Part shown: positions 58,301 to 64,000 of the stretch, piece by piece | Layout: each line of letters starts with the position of its first letter | Position numbering within the stretch: position 1 is the stretch's first letter | Source: Hygrophila difformis | Taxonomy: Eukaryota > Streptophyta > Magnoliopsida > Lamiales > Acanthaceae | DNA length: 64,000 nt | Reading direction: 5' to 3' | Assembly (NCBI GenBank): GCA_030278955.1 | Contig: JAOANR010000003.1 | Span: 26,923,227 to 26,987,226, forward strand | Position numbers and translations under genes: made by a program | Notes under the pieces: generated by a model | What the model saw: only the letters and a program-made list of their open reading frames with translations | What the model was told of the DNA's origin: nothing | Databases searched by the model: none

Positions 58301-59562
58301 GGGGTCGGACCGAAAGAGTCAACAAGGGCGTGGAGATGGTTTCTTACGCAGATGAGGGCCGCGCTTCTTCCAAACGACAATGTGTTGATAATCTCTGACG
58401 GTTCGCCCGCAATTAGAGCTGCGGTGGAGCAAGCGCTCCCGAGGAATCCACACGTTCTATGCTGCGTGCACCTAGCGAAGAACCTGTTGCGGTTCGGGGG
58501 GAAGGGAGCCCAGGACGCATTCATGGGAGCGGCATATGCACACAAGAGGTCCGTGTACGACCGGCATATGGCCACCCTAAGGGATGGGTATCCGAGCGCG
58601 TATAGACATTTGATGGAGGAAATAAGGCCAGAACGCTTCGCGCGAGTTCACTGTCCCGTCCGGCGGTACGACATGATGACGACGAACATCGTCGAAAGCA
58701 TGAACAAGGTCCTTTTGTGGGCACGCAGGTTGCCTGTGTGCGCTATGCTGGAGGTGATTCGTGCTACTGTCGGAGATTGGTTTAAGAGAAGACATGAAGA
58801 TGCTTCAAGAAACACAGACCGTTTAACCGATTGGGCAACTAGGGAGGTGTTTAATGCTCGAGCGATAGGTGATAAGTTGGATGTCGAGAACACGCGTTTG
58901 GAAAATGTGTACCAGGTCCGGCACGGCAGTAAGTCGTACACGGTAAGCCTTACGGAGGACCCATCGTGTACATGCCAGAGCTTCCAGCAGATGTTGATAC
59001 CGTGCTCCCACGCAGTCGCCGCAATACTGTAAGTATTCGATTACATCATTGCTTCAGAGGTTTATCGCGCTGGAAACATAAGTTGAGTGTATTTCCAATA
59101 TGCAGGAAAGCGAGGCACGAAATAACCCACTATGCCGGCGCCTTCTATCTTCGAAGTCGTTTGATGGATGCATGGAGCGGACCCGTGTATCCGATGGCAC
59201 ACCCGAATGATTGGGCGGTACCAACAGAAATTGCGGACGCCCCATGCAAGATGCCTGAATGCCCGCGCCAAGCGGGAAGACCAAGAACAACCAGGCTTCG
59301 ATCGGCAGTGGAAAGAGCATCGCGTGCCGGGATGCCTCAAAGATGTCGCAGGTGCGGCCAATCCGGCCACAACCGAAAGAACTGCACCGCGACGGTTGAG
59401 CCTGTGGCCGGGACATCAGAAAGGCGACCGCGTGCACCAAAAAAATGTAGTAGATGCGGTCAGGTAGGGCACACGGCACTGAGGTGCCCGCAGAACATGC
59501 CTCGGAATATCCCCGATTTGAATAGTACCGGACCATATGCCTGGGAGACGTGGCCCCACTGA
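55384..59562 (+). pseudogene. MULE (MuDR-type) transposase, three exons, one premature stop
   Basis: Exons: 55,384-55,468, 57,006-59,028 and 59,106-59,562, all with GT..AG borders and matching phase (C|AA and CT|G), about 854 codons. Domains in order: an acidic N-terminal region; the MuDR N-terminal DNA-binding domain (about 57,620-57,840, with cysteines in CSMEECAFQMC); the MULE catalytic domain with FIVIDGTHLKGKYKG (first Asp, about 58,205), VLIISDGSPAIRAA (second Asp, about 58,395) and TTNIVESMNKVL (Glu, about 58,683); a SWIM zinc finger CTCQSFQ..IPCSH (about 58,970-59,012); and two zinc knuckles CRRCGQSGHNRKNC and CSRCGQVGH. The only defect seen is TAG at 58,130-58,132. Intron 1 (1537 bp) is extremely AT-rich. 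Cut-and-paste transposase of the Mutator superfamily. Terminal inverted repeats were not found. Confidence 0.88.
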
Positions 59563-59776
59563 GTAACAATGAGCGATGGTCCGTTGCTGAATTTATGATT
59601 TCAAGTGTAATTGGAGTGTATGAAAGACAAATAACTGTATCCTCTATCAAATTGTTGCCACAATTATTATTCTCCAACAAAGCGGATAACATGTTTTAAT
59701 GCCCATTTGTCAACGAACAATCGGTCACATAATGTAAACAATCGGCAGTGGATTGTCATCCTTCTTGTCTATCTTC
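59563..59776. other. 3' flank of the MULE gene
   Basis: About 210 bp of moderately AT-rich DNA, without an ORF or recognisable repeat, separate the transposase stop from the first inverted repeat. Confidence 0.5.
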
Positions 59777-60106
59777 TCATTCAAGGATTTTGCTCCTGTC
59801 AACACTCTCAAACAAGCTGTAGTTGATTCCCAAACTGATACTCTCTGTGTTCCATGAGTATAATTTCACCATTCGAATTGTGTCCTTGTTCCCTTGTCTG
59901 CCCCGAGTTAGAAGTTGGCGACTCAGGCTGTTCTCCTTGCCTGACGGTTCCATACTTTGAAGGTTATGGAAAGAGGAATTAACTTGCCATTTTCTGAACT
60001 CTTCTTCCCAAGTGAGAAGCATGTCGGCTGGGGCTATAATTGCAGGCCGACAGTTTGGAAACTTTTTTATGTAGGTTTCAATGAATACAATGGTTAAACG
60101 GGTTTC
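59777..60106 (-). pseudogene. CLASSY-type SNF2 fragment, left arm of inverted repeat 1
   Basis: On the minus strand this arm encodes RLTIVFIETYIKKFPNCRP, then IIAPADMLLTWEEEFRKW and later IRMVKLYSWN..LGINYSLF. That is the stretch just after the Walker A motif through motif Ia of SNF2 helicases, with the wording of CLASSY 3/4-type proteins (FHNL, IRMVKLYSW, LGISY.LF). CLASSY proteins recruit RNA polymerase IV for 24-nt siRNA production. Walker A itself and the rest of the enzyme are missing. The frame is open across the arm. Confidence 0.75.
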
Positions 60107-60138
60107 AATTAGTATGCGCAATACTCCAGATTATGGGG

Positions 60139-60474
60139 GAAACCCGTTTAACCATTGTATTCATTGAAACCTACATAAAAAAGTTTCCAAACTGTCGGCC
60201 TGCAATTATAGCCCCAGCCGATATGCTTCTCTCCTGGGAAAAAGAGTTCAGAAAATGGAAAGTCAATTTCTCTTTCCATAACCTTCAAAGTATGGAACCG
60301 TCAGGCAAGGAGAACAGCCTGGGTCGCCAACTTCTAACTCGGGGCAGACAAGGGAACAAGGACACAATTCGAATGGTGAAATTATACTCATGGAAGACAG
60401 ACAGTATCAGTTTGGGAATCAGCTACAACTTGTTTGCGAAGTTAGAGGAGCAAAATTCATCAATAAGAAGATAG
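60139..60474 (+). pseudogene. CLASSY-type SNF2 fragment, right arm of inverted repeat 1
   Basis: Plus-strand arm encoding ETRLTIVFIETYIKKFPNCR, then IIAPADMLLSWEKEFRKWKV, FHNLQSMEPSGKENSLG and IRMVKLYSWKTDSISLGIS. The match to CLASSY-type SNF2 proteins is by conserved wording between helicase motifs I and II. There is no start or stop context of a gene, so it is a captured exon piece. An intact CLASSY gene elsewhere in the genome is expected but not visible here. Confidence 0.78.
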
Positions 60475-60845
60475 ACAAGAAGGATGACAATGTGATCATG
60501 CAATACAGATATGTCTATATTTGATCGAGACATAGATGGCAATCCAGAACCTTCCGGGCCATGCAGATTAATATTCTTGAAGAATGTGGATAACATGTTA
60601 TTCATTACACTTGAACTAAAGGAAAAATATTTCGGAATGGTTGTTCAGAGAGTGATGGTCACTATCTGCATCGTCCTATACAGAGGATATATGCAAGCCG
60701 TAAGAAATGCCGGAGTGGCCAGCGTGAATCGGCACGCCCTATTTACGCGACTGGCGTGCAGCTTCGACATTTTCTAGACTCACATAATGATCAGACTCTT
60801 ATGCCGCGATAAAATGTTGTGGTCGTGCGAGTTTTATTTTACTTG
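60475..60845. other. Spacer between hairpins 1 and 2 with a possible captured fragment
   Basis: A plus frame from about 60,511 reads FDRDIDGNPEPSGPCRLIFL, and a similar DNA block (TGATCGAGG..GACATGCAGATTAAT) recurs in hairpin 4. The block 60,646-60,705 recurs at 63,413-63,472. The protein is not recognised. Confidence 0.45.
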
Positions 60846-60847
60846 GT

Positions 60848-61582
60848 GGGAATGATATGATCCGGCATGCTTTGCCTGAAGGAATTAAGAAGTGCATGGT
60901 CGGAGATTGTGGAGAATGTGCAGCCCGGTTTGTGTCGCGGCATGTGTGCCCCCAATGCCTTCCGCACGAACATGGTGGACATTTCTACCACTGCATGGCA
61001 TGTAGGGCATGGGTTCATATTTTTTACTTAATACAGCGATGGAGCCTTACACGGTAGTGGAGAAAGGCATTCAGAATGACGAGCTCGCAAGACCTCGAAT
61101 GACTAGCCTGTGCGTAAAGGTGTGTATCCTCACATTCGATGACCACTGACCATTAAAACAATCCTTGTAGGGGTTTTAGAAGCAGATTCTTGGAAGCATG
61201 GCACCTTCAAATACTCTTGTAATCGTGCTTCAAAAAATCTGCTTCTAAAATTCCTACAATGATTGGTTTATTGCCCAGTGGTCATTCGATGGGCGGACAC
61301 ACACCTTTACGCACATTAGGGTCATTCGAGGTCTTGCGGGCTCGTCATTCCGGATGCCTTTCTCCACTACCATGTAAGGCTCGATCGCTGTATTAGATAA
61401 AAATACATGAACCCATTCCCTTCTTGCCATTGGGAGAAATGTCCGCCATGTTCGTGCGAAAGGCATTGTGGGCACACATGCCACGGCACAAACCGGGGTG
61501 AGAATTCTCGACAATCTCCGACGGTTCACTTCTTAATTCCTTCTGACAATAAATGTCGGATCATATCATTCCCATTAGGTAA
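60848..61582. repeat. Inverted repeat 2
   Basis: Arms 60,848-61,198 and 61,226-61,582 (about 350 bp) are reverse complements with perhaps 15% mismatches; the 27-bp spacer is bounded by GAAGCAGATT and AATCTGCTTC. One frame of the left arm is rich in Cys and His (GDCGECAARF, CPQCLPHEHGG, CMAC), but I cannot assign it. More mismatches than in repeat 1 suggest it is older. Confidence 0.9.
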
Positions 61583-61688
61583 AAACTAAAACGCGCACGG
61601 GCACAGTATCCTGCCGCGGGCCAGGAGCATTGATCATTATGCGTGCCAAGAATATGCCGTAGCAGCCCGCCAGCCAGCTCTCACGACG

Positions 61689-62205
61689 ATAACAAGCGGT
61701 AGAATGAGAGCCGGGATTGCTGTTTGTGATGTTGCGGCCTCTCTAGATGCAGGAGGCTATGTTCGAAGCAGGCAACGTTGGCACATGCCTGTGATGAGGC
61801 ACAACACATAGTCGGGCAGCATCGGCATGTGGAAGCATGCATAGTAGATGACATTTCTAACAATAGTTAGTGTTTTATCCAGATTACCTTGTGCACATTT
61901 GTCGTACTATGATCATCTCTGTGAATGGTTTTATTTGCGTACTGCATCACTAACCGCGCTGCCGGGAACTCTCCGTAATGTGTACAAACGAACACTAATT
62001 TTTTGTTGGGATGGGATTTTTAGAGAGGAGCAACACGTTCTTCGGGCTCGAGTTCTGTAAGAACGTGTTGCTCGTCTCTAAAAATCCCATTCCAACAAAA
62101 TATTAGTGTTCGTTTGTACACATTACGGAGAGTTCAGGGCAGCGCGGTTAGTGATGCTTTACGCAAGTATGATCAGTTACGGAGATGATCAAAGCATGAG
62201 AAATG
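61689..62205. repeat. Direct repeat copy 1, containing inverted repeat 3
   Basis: This 515-bp block recurs at 63,476-64,000 in the same orientation with few differences and one 16-bp insertion. Inside it, arms of about 135 bp (61,908-62,040 and 62,057-62,195) form a hairpin around a 16-bp spacer, with GAACGTGTTGCTC as the innermost stem. No protein recognised. Confidence 0.88.
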
Positions 62206-62699
62206 TGTACAAGTTAATCTGGCTAAAAATTATTGATTCTTTTCAGGTTGTATGTGTCAGTAACGGCATTCACTGCTGCATGATCCAACATACCTATATC
62301 GGCCCTTGTATGTGTTGTGCCATACTCAGAGCTGTGCGAACGTTGTGTGCTTACAACACAATCTTCCTGCATTTAGTAGATGCAGCATCATTTCATGCAG
62401 TTTTCTTGGTTTGGCACAGATCGAATAGTGCAGCATCATACGCAGGCATGTTCGAGAAGGTAACACTTGCCGCGAGCACGAGACCAACTGTACGGAAATA
62501 ACCCATCCGTCATTTGCGGCGCGAGACCAAATGGGAACGTTGCGGCTAGAGTCCAGTTGCTGAAGTTGCAACGATCGGCCGGCGAGTCAGATGAGGTTGC
62601 GGTGCAGGGTGAAATTCTTTGGCGTTCAGACGAAGGGACAAGGATAAGGATGTAGTCCACTGTTGGACAATTAGTCCTGGGCTATCCGAAACATCTTCA
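62206..62699. other. Unassigned fragment between hairpins 3 and 4
   Basis: The stretch contains a splice-acceptor-like TTCTTTTCAG (about 62,240) and a short open frame at 62,467-62,655 (NPSVICGARPNGNVAARVQL). The exon-like borders suggest captured genic DNA, but the source is not recognised. Confidence 0.35.
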
Positions 62700-63245
62700 G
62701 TTTTTTTATGCGGCGAATGCTCAAATTCTTTCCCCACTTCAGGTGTGCGAGGGACTTGTGTTTCGGCGAGTTTTCCTGTAACTGGTTCGCTGTCACAGTC
62801 CTTGCTATGTTATCACGCCGCACACCTGTATGGTGAAATGTGGCAGGCGACCGTCCTAATACGACTTTTCCATTAATCTGCATGGCCCGGAAGTTCTAGG
62901 TTGTCCTCTCTGCCTCGATCAAATGTAGACATCTGGGTATTTAAGCGTGTAATTCATAATGAGATGTGCATATCTAGATGAATTAATAAGTTCTTAATTT
63001 CCTCATGACTTACACGCTGAGTAACCCAGATGTCTACGTTTGATCGAGGCAGAGGGGACAACCTAGGACTTCCGGGACATGCAGATTAATGGAAAAGTCG
63101 TATTAGGACGGTCGCCTGCCACATTTCTCTATACAGGTGTGCGGCGAGATAACATAGCAGGACCGTGACAGCGAACCAGTTACAGGAAAACTCGCCGAAA
63201 CACAAGTCCCACGCACACCTGAAGTGCGGGAAGAGTTTGAGCATT
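62700..63245. repeat. Inverted repeat 4
   Basis: Arms about 62,700-62,952 and 63,010-63,245 are reverse complements at high identity (shared TCGATCAAA.GTAGACATCTGGG, GCAGATTAATGGAAAAGTCG, ACAGGTGTGCGGCG and others), spacer about 57 bp. The encoded frames show no known protein. Confidence 0.9.
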
Positions 63246-63475
63246 TTCAACATAAGAAATGCTGAAGAAGTTTTGGATCGTCGAGGAGTAATTGTACATC
63301 AGTGGACGTCCTGATTCTCCATGGCCCTTAATCCGAACGCCGAAGGACGTCGTCCCAAACCGCATCCTCCTCTTCCTCGGTATCCGATTGTTACCGGATT
63401 GCCTGAAGGCATCAGAGAGTGATGGTCACTATCCACATCGTCCTATACAGAGGATATATGCAAGCCGTAAAAAAT
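63246..63475. other. Spacer with a block repeated from 60,646
   Basis: 63,413-63,472 repeats 60,646-60,705 (GAGAGTGATGGTCACTAT, CATCGTCCTATACAGAGG). The part before it encodes no recognised protein. Confidence 0.5.
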
Positions 63476-64000
63476 AGGTAGCAGGAAAGACGGGATTGAT
63501 GTTTGTGATGTTGCGGCCTCTCTAGATGCAGGAGGCTATGTTCGAAGCAGGCAACGTTGGCACATGCCTGTGATGAGGCACAACACATAGTCGGGCAGCA
63601 TCGGCATGTGGAAGCATGCATAGTAGATGACATTTCTAACAAATACATACCTGAAAACAATAGTTAGTGTTTTATCCAGATTACCTTGTGCACATTTGTC
63701 GTACTATGATCATCTCTGTGAATGGTTTTATTTGCGTAGAGCATCAGCAACCGCGCTGCCCTGAACTCTCCGTAATGTGTACAAACGAACACTAATTTTT
63801 TGTTGGGATGGGATTTTCAGAGAGGAGCAACATGTTCTTACAGCTCGAGTTTTGTAAGAACGTGTTGCTCGTCTCTGGAAATCCCATTCCAACAAAATAT
63901 TAGTGTTCGTTTGTACACATTACGGAGAGTTCAGGGCAGCGCGGTTGTTGATGCTCTACGCAAGTATGATCAGTTACGGAGATGATCAAAGCATGAGAAA
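63476..64000. repeat. Direct repeat copy 2, containing inverted repeat 5; runs off the window
   Basis: Second copy of the 61,689-62,205 block, shifted by about 1.79 kb. Its hairpin arms are about 63,710-63,840 and 63,854-63,990. The window ends near the end of the repeat, so the array may continue. Confidence 0.88.

Larger units (their letters stand above)
59777..60474. repeat. Inverted repeat 1 (CLASSY hairpin)
   Basis: The arms of about 300 bp (about 59,810-60,106 and 60,139-60,436) are reverse complements with roughly 5% mismatches, separated by a 32-bp spacer (60,107-60,138). Transcription through it in either direction would give a long stem-loop. Each arm keeps an open CLASSY reading frame in opposite directions. 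Confidence 0.93.

Noticed and set aside
60857..61057. Cys/His-rich frame as a zinc-finger gene
   Set aside because: It is short, lacks a recognisable finger pattern, and the other hairpin arm does not conserve the cysteines.

Overview
This window is nuclear DNA from a flowering plant, most likely a eudicot; the wording of the host gene and the transposon families hint at an asterid, but that is only an impression. The evidence is intron-bearing genes with GT..AG borders, TATA boxes of plant type, Stowaway, CACTA, PIF/Harbinger, hAT, MULE, SINE, LINE and Athila/Ty3 elements, and one conserved plant transcription factor. Only one ordinary host gene is present; nearly everything else is transposable elements inserted into one another.

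Layout. 1-4.7 kb: AT-rich promoter-side DNA of the host gene with a 260-bp direct repeat, Stowaway MITEs, a non-autonomous CACTA element with AAC target duplications, a PIF-like MITE and a SINE with a 14-bp duplication. 4.9-8.8 kb: a four-exon ICE1/SCREAM-type bHLH gene (569 aa), which in known plants controls cold response and stomatal lineage. 9.2-16.9 kb: a PIF/Harbinger MITE, a decayed DUF1985-like pseudogene, a TGTAACACCCC-type LTR and two head-to-head LTR fragments. 16.9-23 kb: the 5' part of an Athila-type retrotransposon (element A; long LTR, tRNA-Asp primer site, broken gag), followed by a spliced coiled-coil gene fragment and part of another LTR (24.0-25.9 kb).

25,931-49,470: a structurally complete 23.5-kb Athila element (element B) with CCGCC target duplications, LTRs that differ by about 1% in the part compared, primer site, gag, protease, RT, RNase H and integrase (all interrupted), and then about 11 kb of extra cargo. 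The cargo is six F-box protein copies, some with introns and their own promoters, followed by a 1000-codon charged ORF of unknown family at the usual env position. Five F-box cassettes start with splice acceptors in the same phase as a 17-nt AUG mini-exon, which is the most unusual gene arrangement in the window.

49.6-53.8 kb: a 5'-truncated LINE (zinc-binding RT and RNase H remnants), a 120-bp tandem repeat and a hAT MITE with an 8-bp duplication. 54-59.6 kb: a MULE transposase gene (MuDR N-domain, MULE, SWIM, two zinc knuckles), preceded by an array of GGACCAAGC sites. 59.7-64 kb: five consecutive inverted repeats directly downstream of the MULE. The first consists of two facing copies of a fragment of a CLASSY-type SNF2 gene, a component of RNA-directed DNA methylation, so its transcript would fold into a long hairpin matching a host silencing gene.

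Two themes deserve attention. One is a retrotransposon that carries a family of F-box (ubiquitin-ligase adaptor) genes. The other is a MULE-linked hairpin array that could make small RNAs against the silencing machinery. Both functions are inferences; the structures themselves are read directly from the sequence.
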